Shown: positions 35,772 through 45,152 of the stretch, in pieces
How positions within the stretch are numbered: the first letter of the stretch is position 1
Layout of the letters: each line of letters begins with the position of its first letter
From: Flavobacteriales bacterium
GTDB lineage: Bacteria > Bacteroidota > Bacteroidia > Flavobacteriales_F > PHOS-HE28
Assembly (NCBI GenBank): GCA_016721005.1
Contig: JADKJM010000019.1
Span: 248,001 to 312,000, forward strand
Direction of reading: 5' to 3'
DNA length: 64,000 nt
Translations under genes and position numbers: made by a program
Notes under the pieces: model-generated
The model's database searches: none
What the model was told of the DNA's origin: nothing
Seen by the model: only the letters and a program-made list of their open reading frames with translations

Positions 35772-38700
35772 CTATTCGCCGACCTTGATCCTGATGCCTT
35801 CCGAATGCGAGGAGAACTCTGGCGCATACATGCACTGCGCGCTGGTGACCCCGTTGCTGAAGTCTCCCGCATGCGTCACCTTCAGGTCGTACTCGAACAC
35901 ATATGTGCCCGGTGCGATGCGGTCGAAGAAGAAGTGCATGGCCGCATCACGAATGCTCTGGTAGTAGCCGATGCCGCCCTTCCACTGGTAACCACTCAAC
36001 GCTTCCACGGGTTCGAGCCCGGCCGCGCGCAGATCCTTCATGTGTACGTAGTCCAAGTAGCGATCCGTGCGCAACTCCACACGCACCGTAAGCCGATCAC
36101 CGGGCTTCAGCGTCCGCGAAGCCTCCAGCGCGATCAACTTCGGACCGGATTCCGTCTGCTCCCTCAGCATTACTTGCCGCCGCAAACTGAACGGGCTTTC
36201 ATGTGGGGGCACCTTGTCCATTTGCTCGAAGTACTGCCAGTGCAGCGCGCCCCATTGCACACCGTCGCTTGTGGTAGTCACGGTCACGTTGCCCATGGAT
36301 GGCTTCACTTCATCACCCGGCCAGCTTTGCTGGATGTAGCCCGTACCCGCTTCGCTGCTGGCGACATGAACCGTTTCATCTCCCACTTTGATCACTGGCG
36401 GGCTCTTCGGTTCGAGCCGGTCATCACCGGTCAATAGCAAGGCGTAGCATGCATCCGCCGTGGCCTTCGTAGTCTTCCAGTCGGTGGTCTGTTTCAACTT
36501 CAACAAGTGCTGACGAAGTGCGTTCACTTTCTCCCGGTCATGGGCCACGATCTCGAACGCTTCGATCATCAACGCGTTCAGTTCCGTCGGGAATTCATTC
36601 CATCTGTAACCGATGCGGAAATCCTTCCAGTACATCCCGAGTTCGTCGTTCATCGTGGCACGTTGCGCAAGCGAAGTGGTGATGAGCTTCGGCGTTTGCT
36701 CATCCGCCATGCGATGCAGGGCGATCGCGATCATCGCTTGTTCTTGCAAACCGAACTGCATCCAGTACCGCTCCACGCGTTCAATGATGAATGCGACCGC
36801 GCTCTTCTTGCCACGCTCCAGTGGATATTGCGGGAAGCTGCTGCGCGCGTACAAGTAATGGATATCCTCCGAGGACGGCATCGGCAATGTGTCGCCCTTG
36901 AAGTCGCGGAGCATGCGCTGGTGATCCTCCTCCACCTTGCGATCCAACCACGCCACAGCGCGTTGCACCATGCGACGCGCGTCGGTGTCCGGATCCAGAT
37001 CGAAGGCATCGAGTTGTTGCAGATGGCCGAAGCCCGCGACGATGTGTTGTGTGATGTAGCGCGAGGGTTGCATGCCGCTCCACCATGGCCACGAGCCATC
37101 GGGCAATTGCATCTCCTGCAACTTACGCAATGCGTTCGCGTCCTCGTTCGCCATGCGGTGCAGGTCGAAGAACAAGGCGATGCGCCGTTTGCGTTCACCT
37201 TCATCCTTCGCGTCCAACACCCACGGCGTTTCCTCCAGTACCGCGCTCTTCAGTTCGGGGTTCTTCTCCAACGCGGAGAGGAAAGCGCCTTCGTTGCCAG
37301 CGGTTCCGGCGCTCCACGCCGCGAAGACCTTCTTGATCACCGGCCGCTCTTTCACGATGTGCCCCGCGAGGAGGTTCGCGTAGTACCGAGAAAAGATCTG
37401 CTCCGCGCATTCGTGCGGGAACTCCATCAGGTATGGCAGCGCTTGCACCGCGTACCACGCCGGGTTCGGAGTGTACTCCAACGTGAGGCTGTGATGCTTC
37501 AGTGTGGTCGAATTCGCATTGACGAGGTTCGGCAGGGTGAACGTCTTCGTGCCTGCTTTCGTGATCGACAATGGCACGCTTTCCGTCACTAACACACGAT
37601 CGGTCAGGATCGGCAGCACGCGTTCCTCACCGTCATTGATCCCCGGAGCTGATGCGGTGATCCGCACCGCAACGACATCGAGGCTCTCCGCTATTCGCAG
37701 CGTCCATTGCACGTTTGCACTCGCGCCGGGAGCTGCGGTGAATGCAACACTCGACTTGGTCAAGGCGAAGGCTCCGCCGACCGATGCGTTCGTTCGCGGA
37801 TCGAAGAGCTCAAGTTGCGCGGTGCCCTTCACTGCTCCGCCTTCGATCACATTGATCTTGGCGGCGAGGGTGATGCGGTCGCCTTGTCGCAAGAAGCGTG
37901 GCAGGTTCGGCATCACCATCAACGGTTTCTGCGTGATCGTGCTGCGTGAGAATTGCGCGAGTTGCAGATCCTTGGTGTGGGCCAAGCCCATGATGTTCCA
38001 GCGCGTGAGTGCATCGGGCATGGTGAAACGCAGCACCACTTCACCATTGCGGTCGGTGAGTAGATCCGGGAAAAAGAAGGCCGTCTCGCGGAAGTCGGTG
38101 CGGAGGGGGGAGGGCGCGTTGTTCGTAGTTGGTTGTTGTTTGTTCGGGGTGGCCGGGGCCTCGCCTTCAGCAAGTTTCCCGCTCGCGTCCCCATCCACTA
38201 AGCCCCCCTTAATGGTCGTATCCAGTATTTCCATGTTTCCAGATCGGCGCGACTCGTTCGCGTCACCGCCGAAGGAAGGTGCAGCCACGGCACGGAAGCG
38301 GCTCCTGTAATACCGTGATCCACCAAAGTCCTCTGCATCGGCCAGCATCGGATAGAGCCGCGTGCTATCGCTCGGCATGCGCTCTTCGACATACACACTG
38401 CGCGACCCCGAAACTCCGAATGGCTCGCTTCGATCCCAACCCCGCTCGGTTGAATTGCTCTGCCAGATGTCCATCCACCAACTCGGCACTTCGAACACAT
38501 CAAGCGAAGCATCGTACATCGTCGCGAGCAATTGCGCCGCCACCTTCTCCTTCTTCGCGCCGGTGATCTTCAGTCGCCACTCCTCTTTCGCACCGGGCAG
38601 GAGCTTATCGCGGAAACTCGTCCACTCCACCAGCAGTTGCTTGTTGCTCCACGGCACCTCGATCCACGACGTGGTCTTGTGATCACGACCGCGCACTACA

Positions 38701-41700
38701 CACACGAAGTGTACAGCAAAGCCACCGCGATCGCTTTCCAATACGGGTAGCTCCACACGTTGCTGGCCCGTGCTCAATGTGAACGGACGGGTCACGACGA
38801 TCGCGCCATCACGCTCCACTTCCATCAGCACGCGACATGCGGGCAACGCACTGCTCAACAACAACACGGCCTTCTCCCCCGGCTCACAACTGTTCTTCGC
38901 CACTTGCACGTGGAAGGCCTCGTTCTCGAAGCCGGTGTTCTGGATCTCCGGATCGAACAGCATGAACACTTTGGATGCCTTCACCACATTCCCTTCCGGA
39001 TCCTTGGCTTCCACTTCAATGAGGTAGGTGCCGACCTCCTGATCGCGAATGGAATGGATCGGAAGCGGTCCACTGAAAGGAATTCCTACGTGCCGCTCGA
39101 ACCCGATCGGCGTGCGTGCCCATGTTGAAGGGTCGCTTTCGTTCGCGTACACGTCATCCGGGAATCGCATCGCGAATGAATCCGGTGTCATGATGAAACG
39201 GTCCGGTCGCTCCCACAAGCGATCGCGCTTCACACCTCCTACCGGCTGATCCAACCGAACGATCCGCACATCGATGGGCACATCCACGCGCTGACCGTTC
39301 AAGTTGGTGACGCGCACCAACAAGCTGTCGGCGATGCTGCGGTCCATTGCATCGCCCAACGCGATGTCGAGATCGATGCTGCGGTAACCAACGGTGAGCG
39401 AGGTGTTGGCCTGTTGTGTTTCGCCGTTGATGTCGGTGACCCATGCTTCCACGGTGTAGCTGAAGGTCGGATCGGATGCGCGTGGGAAGGCGTTGTCCGG
39501 CAGCGCTTGGAACGCGACGTTGAACTTGCCCTGCGCATCGCACGTCGCTTCGCCGCTCGCGATCTCCGTCTGTCTTCCCCACGGCAAACCGCGCCAGCCC
39601 CAGCCGCACCACCAGGGCATATTCGCTCCGCGCCGCACCACGTACTTCACCACTGCGCCATCCAGTGGAGCGCCCGCATAACTCTTCGCAACGCCCGTCA
39701 CGGTTGCCGTAGCACCCAGCTTAGGCGTGGTGCTGATCGGATCGAAGACCGCCTCGAAGGTGGGACGCTTGTACTCTTCGATGCGGATCGATTTGTAGGC
39801 ATCCACCGCGTTCAAACTCCATTGTCCGGTGAGCCTTCCGAGCGGTGCGATGAAGCGGCCATGGAATGCTCCGAAGGGATCAGTGATCACATGCGCGGAG
39901 TCCACCACTTCGCCGTTGGCGTCGTTGAAGAAAACCGTGGTCTTGTACCCTTCCTTCGTTGCGGTGCCTTTGCCACGCTCCACCGTGACGATGCCCTTGA
40001 AGAAGACCTCCTGCCCCGGCCGGTAGATCGCGCGATCAGTGAAGAGGAAGGTGCGCAGGCTGTCGGGAACGCTTCGCCCGCGGTCATACATCCACTGCGC
40101 ATCGGTCGTGAACACATCCGCGCCATCCTTCAATTCCAAACGCATCTCGCTATTGTTCTGCTTGGCGGTGAACTTCACACGACCACGATCATCGGTTACA
40201 CGCTCATCGGAACGGAAGTAGCGCTCCTTGGCTTGATAGTTCGGGTTGCGGACCACGGTGTTCACACGCACTCCTTCTTTAGGCGACCCCGATGTGCGAT
40301 CAAGCACCAGTACATCCATGTCGCGACCATCCGTACGATCGACCAACGCGAGGTTCGTGACCTGCACGCTGCACCAGCTCATGACATCCACACCGAGGCG
40401 GAACGCTTCATTGTTGCTCACGATGATCGCATACCGGCCCAGCGGCGATCCCGCGACAGGCAACTCCACCAAGTGACTGTTCAGGTCGCCATCATCGGGT
40501 AAGACAACCGACCATTGCCGATCCCACTTCTGCGCCAACAACCACCGGTTGTAGTCCGGTTCGCGCGACTTGTTCAGATCGAACGGATCCTTCACCACAC
40601 GCAACCACACCCGCTTGGTGTTGGCGTATCGCAGAGCGGCGAGGAAGTCCTGTCCGGGCGGGGATGCTTGTTCGCTTTGCAGATCGAGTGTTGGTCGTTC
40701 CTGTCGTGCGATGAGCGCTTTCGCATTCCGTGCGCCGAAACTTCCAGGCCACTTCACCACGGCGGCAATGCACAGCTCACGTGCGGTCCTTCGCTCCCAC
40801 TTCCATGCATCGCCGACCAAGCGATCGTACTGATCGGCCATGCCCGCGTGCCACTTCGCGATGGCGACCATCACCTCCGCTTCGCACGCATCCAAGGGCA
40901 AGCGCGTGCGCAGCAATTCCAACGCGGAGAGGTAGAGGCTGTCCTTGTTCGCGAGCGTACTGCGTTGGCGGACGAACGAAAGTCGGTTCATCGCGACATC
41001 CACATACGCGTCCAACTTGTCGTCGCTGAGGTGTTGTCTTTCCAGCCGCTGGAAGATCCGCATGGCTTGGAACTCCGTTGACGTGCTGTCGCGATGCACG
41101 AGCGGACGCAACGCAAAGGGTTCGAAGAGATCGAACCATCGCGCATCATCCAATTTGAACTGCCAACTCGCTTCCGTGATCCGCGTTTCAGGGTTCACCA
41201 TCACCTGCAGCGCACGATGTGCCAAAAGGTCGTAGAGCGTCGGGCGCAAGTAGCGCGCACCGGTATCTCCTTCGAGTAACTCACCCAGCTCGGCCACGGG
41301 TATCGAGCGCAACGTGTCCCACGGTTGCAGCGATGCCGACAACGCGTTCTGTATTTCGGCCATGAAGCGCTGCTGTGTCCAGGTCTCCGGGTCGTCGCCT
41401 CCACCGTCGGCGAGCTCAGTGCGATCCATGATCTCCCAGCGCTCATCGGAGTAGTAGCTCCACCATCCCTCTGCGCGGATGCTGTGCAGCAGTTGCGCGA
41501 GTGGTGTCGTCGCGGTCCGTGCATGATCACCCATCTCCTTCAACGTGATGGTGCGCTCCACGCCGGTCATCTCCTGCAATCCGGCGCGTCGTACCCAGGC
41601 CTTGAATTCGTTCCGCCAATCACCGGAGGTCGCGGAACCTTCGCGGATCTCCTCCACCTTCTCCAGCGCCGTAGCGTACTGCCCGATCTTCTCCAAGGAA

Positions 41701-41825
41701 TCCACAGCGGCCCAGCGCGGATCGGAGGGATACGCTGTTGAAACCGGTTTCCTCCCGGCACAAGCACCGAAGAGGATCAACAACATAGCGAGCAGCGGAA
41801 CGCGGAAGGGGTGCAGGTGAAGCAT
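35772..41825 (-). CDS. Bacterial alpha-2-macroglobulin-family lipoprotein
   Basis: 2017 residues. N-terminal signal with lipobox (LLILFGAC, Cys about 22) and a charged mature start. An extended helical N-terminal segment (residues about 30-400) precedes the macroglobulin (MG) domains, which include IYRPGQEVFFKGIV and RWNIMGLAHTKD. The thioester site is present as FPHECAEQIFSRYY (CxEQ with Cys about 1473), in a helical thioester domain containing PDGSWPWWSG. The C-terminal domain ends in VEALSGYQWKGGIGYYQSIR. Such proteins trap proteases in the periplasm or at the surface. The pattern with a CAEQ thioester and long N-terminal helical part is the Bacteroidota form. It is transcribed alone, 185 bp upstream of the P-domain protein gene. 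Confidence 0.92.
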   Translation of the reverse strand: MLHLHPFRVPLLAMLLILFGACAGRKPVSTAYPSDPRWAAVDSLEKIGQYATALEKVEEIREGSATSGDWRNEFKAWVRRAGLQEMTGVERTITLKEMGDHARTATTPLAQLLHSIRAEGWWSYYSDERWEIMDRTELADGGGDDPETWTQQRFMAEIQNALSASLQPWDTLRSIPVAELGELLEGDTGARYLRPTLYDLLAHRALQVMVNPETRITEASWQFKLDDARWFDLFEPFALRPLVHRDSTSTEFQAMRIFQRLERQHLSDDKLDAYVDVAMNRLSFVRQRSTLANKDSLYLSALELLRTRLPLDACEAEVMVAIAKWHAGMADQYDRLVGDAWKWERRTARELCIAAVVKWPGSFGARNAKALIARQERPTLDLQSEQASPPGQDFLAALRYANTKRVWLRVVKDPFDLNKSREPDYNRWLLAQKWDRQWSVVLPDDGDLNSHLVELPVAGSPLGRYAIIVSNNEAFRLGVDVMSWCSVQVTNLALVDRTDGRDMDVLVLDRTSGSPKEGVRVNTVVRNPNYQAKERYFRSDERVTDDRGRVKFTAKQNNSEMRLELKDGADVFTTDAQWMYDRGRSVPDSLRTFLFTDRAIYRPGQEVFFKGIVTVERGKGTATKEGYKTTVFFNDANGEVVDSAHVITDPFGAFHGRFIAPLGRLTGQWSLNAVDAYKSIRIEEYKRPTFEAVFDPISTTPKLGATATVTGVAKSYAGAPLDGAVVKYVVRRGANMPWWCGWGWRGLPWGRQTEIASGEATCDAQGKFNVAFQALPDNAFPRASDPTFSYTVEAWVTDINGETQQANTSLTVGYRSIDLDIALGDAMDRSIADSLLVRVTNLNGQRVDVPIDVRIVRLDQPVGGVKRDRLWERPDRFIMTPDSFAMRFPDDVYANESDPSTWARTPIGFERHVGIPFSGPLPIHSIRDQEVGTYLIEVEAKDPEGNVVKASKVFMLFDPEIQNTGFENEAFHVQVAKNSCEPGEKAVLLLSSALPACRVLMEVERDGAIVVTRPFTLSTGQQRVELPVLESDRGGFAVHFVCVVRGRDHKTTSWIEVPWSNKQLLVEWTSFRDKLLPGAKEEWRLKITGAKKEKVAAQLLATMYDASLDVFEVPSWWMDIWQSNSTERGWDRSEPFGVSGSRSVYVEERMPSDSTRLYPMLADAEDFGGSRYYRSRFRAVAAPSFGGDANESRRSGNMEILDTTIKGGLVDGDASGKLAEGEAPATPNKQQPTTNNAPSPLRTDFRETAFFFPDLLTDRNGEVVLRFTMPDALTRWNIMGLAHTKDLQLAQFSRSTITQKPLMVMPNLPRFLRQGDRITLAAKINVIEGGAVKGTAQLELFDPRTNASVGGAFALTKSSVAFTAAPGASANVQWTLRIAESLDVVAVRITASAPGINDGEERVLPILTDRVLVTESVPLSITKAGTKTFTLPNLVNANSTTLKHHSLTLEYTPNPAWYAVQALPYLMEFPHECAEQIFSRYYANLLAGHIVKERPVIKKVFAAWSAGTAGNEGAFLSALEKNPELKSAVLEETPWVLDAKDEGERKRRIALFFDLHRMANEDANALRKLQEMQLPDGSWPWWSGMQPSRYITQHIVAGFGHLQQLDAFDLDPDTDARRMVQRAVAWLDRKVEEDHQRMLRDFKGDTLPMPSSEDIHYLYARSSFPQYPLERGKKSAVAFIIERVERYWMQFGLQEQAMIAIALHRMADEQTPKLITTSLAQRATMNDELGMYWKDFRIGYRWNEFPTELNALMIEAFEIVAHDREKVNALRQHLLKLKQTTDWKTTKATADACYALLLTGDDRLEPKSPPVIKVGDETVHVASSEAGTGYIQQSWPGDEVKPSMGNVTVTTTSDGVQWGALHWQYFEQMDKVPPHESPFSLRRQVMLREQTESGPKLIALEASRTLKPGDRLTVRVELRTDRYLDYVHMKDLRAAGLEPVEALSGYQWKGGIGYYQSIRDAAMHFFFDRIAPGTYVFEYDLKVTHAGDFSNGVTSAQCMYAPEFSSHSEGIRIKVGE

Positions 41826-41860
41826 GGCGGATCACAAAGGTGCGCTCCGCATCCGGACCG

Positions 41861-42892
41861 TTACACGCGAAAGCGCGCGACATCCACTTCGGGATCCAGC
41901 GGCTCGCCTTTCAGGATGTGCGCGGCCAAGTGATCGGCACACCATGGCGCGAGCAAGGCACCACGCGAACCGAGGCCGGAAAAGACCATCGTGTGCTCAC
42001 CGGTCCTGCCCAGGATCGGCCGACGGTCCTTCGCAGCGGGACGCACCCCGGCCCAATGGTCGAGCACCTGCACTTCGCCGGTCCAGAACCGCGAAAGACG
42101 TTCAAGCAACGAACGCTTCCCTTCCTCCGTGGGTCCGCTCCACACATCGCTCCATGCGAACGTGGCGCCGATGCGGAAGCGCTCATCGCCCAGCGGCACC
42201 AAGAAGAGTCCACGATGCACCATGGACCGCACATCCAGACCCGGCAAGCGCACGGTGAGCCCTTCACCCCGCACAGGTACGAGGCCGTCAACTTGGTGGA
42301 AGGGTCCTGCGCAATACACCACATACGGCGCGGTGCGACCATGCACCTCCACCCCACCGGGGATCCCGCGCACATCCGAGGCATCCACCATGCGTTCCTC
42401 CAAAAGCCCGGCTGAGATCCAGTGTTCGCGATGCACCCGAAGTAGCTGCGGAATATCCAGTGTCGCGCAACGCTTGATGATCCCCGAGCCGTAGGGTTGC
42501 GGCAGGATCGCTGCACCGGCATCATCTCCGGGTCCCAACGCCAGCAGGTGCTGAAGCTCGGCCTCCTTCATGCGCAAGCGCCACAGCCCGGCCTCTTGGG
42601 CGGTCGGGAAGATCTCGATGAGCTGGGTCGGTTTCCAGAGGGACGCCTCGTACTGCAGCTCCAGTTCACGGTAGAAGGCCCCGGCGATGGCGAGCATTTC
42701 CGAAGCGCGCCAACTGGGAACGAAACGCCTCAACACGATCGGGTTCACGGCCCCGGCGGCCACCACGCTCGATCTGTTCGCGAGCGGTATGTCGAACATC
42801 ATCACGCGCGCACCGGCGTCCGCCAAGGACTCGCTCAGCGCGGTTCCGGCCAAGCCTTGGCCGATGATGATGATGTCGTGTGAGAAGGACAC
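41861..42892 (-). CDS. FAD-dependent oxidoreductase (DAO family)
   Basis: 343 residues with a GTG start. The dinucleotide fold DIIIIGQGLAGTALSESLADAG is followed by the DAO pattern: SVVAAGAVNPIVLRRF, a substrate-domain stretch with WKPTQLIEIFPT, and the C-terminal GLGSRGALLAPWCADHLAAH, which closes around FAD. It most resembles glycine oxidase/MnmC-C-type amine oxidases. No methyltransferase half is fused to it. The physiological substrate cannot be told. It lies 35 bp downstream of, and on the opposite side from, the A2M start, both genes reading left. Confidence 0.85.
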   Translation of the reverse strand: MSFSHDIIIIGQGLAGTALSESLADAGARVMMFDIPLANRSSVVAAGAVNPIVLRRFVPSWRASEMLAIAGAFYRELELQYEASLWKPTQLIEIFPTAQEAGLWRLRMKEAELQHLLALGPGDDAGAAILPQPYGSGIIKRCATLDIPQLLRVHREHWISAGLLEERMVDASDVRGIPGGVEVHGRTAPYVVYCAGPFHQVDGLVPVRGEGLTVRLPGLDVRSMVHRGLFLVPLGDERFRIGATFAWSDVWSGPTEEGKRSLLERLSRFWTGEVQVLDHWAGVRPAAKDRRPILGRTGEHTMVFSGLGSRGALLAPWCADHLAAHILKGEPLDPEVDVARFRV

Positions 42893-42917
42893 TCGGCGAA
42901 GTTCGCTGATCCGCAGC

Positions 42918-43277
42918 CTACGCCGCGATCAACCTCCGCATCCGCACGATCAGGTCCTCCTGGTCGTAGGGTTTTTGGATCAGGTCGTTCGCGCCAGTGC
43001 CGCGCACGGTGGCGTGCAAGTGCGGCAGGTCGTAAGCGGTGAGCACCACAATGGGCGTATCCACGCCGTGGGAGCGCAGGTCCTCCACCAATGTCAACCC
43101 ATCCACATGGGGCAGGCCGAGGTCGATAAGGATGAGGTCAGTGGGTTGTTGGCTTACGATGGCGAGCAGCTCACGGCCATCGCGCAGGGCCGTCACTTGC
43201 CATCCACCCGCGATCAAGCGCTTCTCCAGGAGCTTACGCACCAAGGCATCATCCTCCACCAGTACCACGGTTGGCAT
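42918..43277 (-). CDS. Single-domain response regulator (receiver only)
   Basis: 119 residues comprising only a CheY-like receiver: acidic residues at 9-10, phospho-acceptor Asp52 in LILIDLGLPHVDG, Thr in IVVLTAYD, and Lys in LIQKPYDQED. It has no output domain, so it acts by protein contact or as a phosphorelay intermediate. No kinase is adjacent; it lies between an oxidoreductase gene and a GtrA gene. Confidence 0.92.
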   Translation of the reverse strand: MPTVVLVEDDALVRKLLEKRLIAGGWQVTALRDGRELLAIVSQQPTDLILIDLGLPHVDGLTLVEDLRSHGVDTPIVVLTAYDLPHLHATVRGTGANDLIQKPYDQEDLIVRMRRLIAA

Positions 43278-43349
43278 GGCGGCTGATACGGCGAAGCCGC
43301 CGGAGATGTTCCCGATGCCGTGGGTCGGGTCCGGGATCGCCGGGGGCCT

Positions 43350-43808
43350 TCACCCCGCCACCGGGGACCGGAAGATCCACAACTTCTGCCCGAGGAAGGT
43401 GAGTGTGGCACAAACGCCCGTGGCACCCGCGAAGGCGATGAAGTACTTGTTGGGCAGAAAGGCCAGCGATTCGTAGCCGTAGAGCAAATGCAGCAGTCCA
43501 GCGTTCAGCGATACGTTCAATACCAAGGACACGCCGTAGGTGAGCAGGAACTTCATGAAGCGGCGATTCGAACGATCCTTGCGGCGCCAGGTCCAGCGTT
43601 TGTTCAGGTGATAGGTCACCATCAATCCGCAGAGAAAGGAAAGCGCTTTGGCCAGTACCTCGTTGCCCAATGTTCCCGGCAGCACCTGCTCGGGAAGGTT
43701 GTTGAGGAAGACCCAGTACATGGCCAGATCCGTGAGCACGGCAAGCATGCCAATGAGCACGAACTTGGTGATCTGCTTCCGGGACTCCGACAGGGCGATG
43801 GCGACCAT
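43350..43808 (-). CDS. GtrA-family membrane protein
   Basis: 152 residues with four predicted membrane helices (FVLIGMLAVLTDLAMYWVF; VLAKALSFLCGLMVTYHLN; FLLTYGVSLVLNVSLNAGLL; YFIAFAGATGVCATLTFLGQK). The NKRWTWRR motif in the second cytosolic loop is the GtrA signature. Such proteins flip lipid-linked sugars. The gene starts 10 bp after rseP ends, suggesting co-transcription. Confidence 0.88.
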   Translation of the reverse strand: MVAIALSESRKQITKFVLIGMLAVLTDLAMYWVFLNNLPEQVLPGTLGNEVLAKALSFLCGLMVTYHLNKRWTWRRKDRSNRRFMKFLLTYGVSLVLNVSLNAGLLHLLYGYESLAFLPNKYFIAFAGATGVCATLTFLGQKLWIFRSPVAG

Positions 43809-43817
43809 GAGGTAGTG

Positions 43818-45152
43818 CTAGCCGCCAAAGATGGCCTTGAACAGGTCATTGCCATTGGCGAAGACGATCAAGCCCAGAAGAAGCACCATGCCCGCCATTT
43901 GTGCGACTTCCAACACGCGCTGGTTCGGCGCGCGGCGCGTGATCATTTCATAAAGCAGGAAGACCACGTGGCCGCCATCCAGCGCCGGGATGGGCAGGAT
44001 GTTCATGAAGGCGAGGATGATGCTGAGGAAGGCTGTCATGTTCCAGAACACCTGCCAGTCCCATTCCGGGGAAAAGAGACCGCCGATGGCGCCGAAGCCA
44101 CCGATCTGGCCCGCACCGCTGGACGAGAACAGGAGCTTCAACGAACTCACATAGAGACCCAGGGTTTCCCAGCCGCTGGCGATCCCGGCCGGGATGGAAG
44201 CGAGGAGCGAATACTCGTCGTGGCCGAAGGTGAACCAGGTCTTCGCATTGCGCGGACCAAGACCCACCAGGCCGAGATCGTTCACCTCCACCAAGTGCGA
44301 GGAACGATGCCCATTGCGGTACGCGTCGATCATGACCCGATCCGACTTGTGGTGCTGCATCTCGTTCACGAAATCGCCGAAGAATGCAGTGGGCCTTCCG
44401 TTCACCGCAACGATGCTATCACCTTTTGCCAACGTGCTCTTCGCGGCGTTGCCACCGCTCACGATGCTATCCACCACGAAAGGCATGCGCGGCATGAAGT
44501 GTCCCTCTTTGCTCTTCTTCGTGAGCTGTTCATCCATGTCCTTGCTGAGCGGTAGTTGCATTTCACTTCCACCGCGCTCCAAGGTGAGCGTCGCGGTTCC
44601 GCTGGCGATGATGGACTTGGTGAGTTCCTTGCTGAGTTCCTCCAAACTCCTCGGGCGGATCCCGTTCACCGCGACTGGAATATCTCCGGGCAACACACCC
44701 GCTTCAGCCATGGCCTCGCTCGGGTGTACACCATACTTCACCTGATCCAATGGGATGTAATCCTTCCCCCACACCCACAGGATGCCGATGTAGATGAACA
44801 TGCCCAGCAACAGATTGACCGTTACACCGCCCACCATGATGATGAGCCTTTGCCACGCGGGTTTCGCACGGAACTCCCACGGCTCGGGCGGCTTCGCCAT
44901 CTGCTCCTTGTCCATGCTCTCATCCACCATCCCGCTGATCTTCACATAGCCACCAAGCGGCAACCAACCGATGCCGTATTCGGTATCGCCGATCTTCTTT
45001 TTGAAGAGGGAGAACCACGGATCGAAGAAGAGGTAGAACTTCTCCACACGGATCTTGAAGAAACGTGCAGGGATGAAGTGTCCCAGTTCGTGCAACACCA
45101 CGAGGATGCTCAGACTGAGGATGAGTTGAGCGCCTTTGATCAGGATGTCCAT
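43818..45152 (-). CDS. rseP: Site-2 intramembrane zinc metalloprotease
   Basis: 444 residues. The zinc motif HELGH starts at His21 in the first helix, and the second ligand lies in NILPIPALDGGHVVFL near the C-terminus. Two PDZ-like regions are visible between (ILPGDIPVAVNGIRPRSLEEL; LAKGDSIVAVNGRPTAF). RseP cleaves transmembrane anti-sigma factors or signal-peptide remnants in the inner membrane. The start overlaps the end of dxr by 13 bp, the common dxr-rseP pairing. Confidence 0.94.
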   Translation of the reverse strand: MDILIKGAQLILSLSILVVLHELGHFIPARFFKIRVEKFYLFFDPWFSLFKKKIGDTEYGIGWLPLGGYVKISGMVDESMDKEQMAKPPEPWEFRAKPAWQRLIIMVGGVTVNLLLGMFIYIGILWVWGKDYIPLDQVKYGVHPSEAMAEAGVLPGDIPVAVNGIRPRSLEELSKELTKSIIASGTATLTLERGGSEMQLPLSKDMDEQLTKKSKEGHFMPRMPFVVDSIVSGGNAAKSTLAKGDSIVAVNGRPTAFFGDFVNEMQHHKSDRVMIDAYRNGHRSSHLVEVNDLGLVGLGPRNAKTWFTFGHDEYSLLASIPAGIASGWETLGLYVSSLKLLFSSSGAGQIGGFGAIGGLFSPEWDWQVFWNMTAFLSIILAFMNILPIPALDGGHVVFLLYEMITRRAPNQRVLEVAQMAGMVLLLGLIVFANGNDLFKAIFGG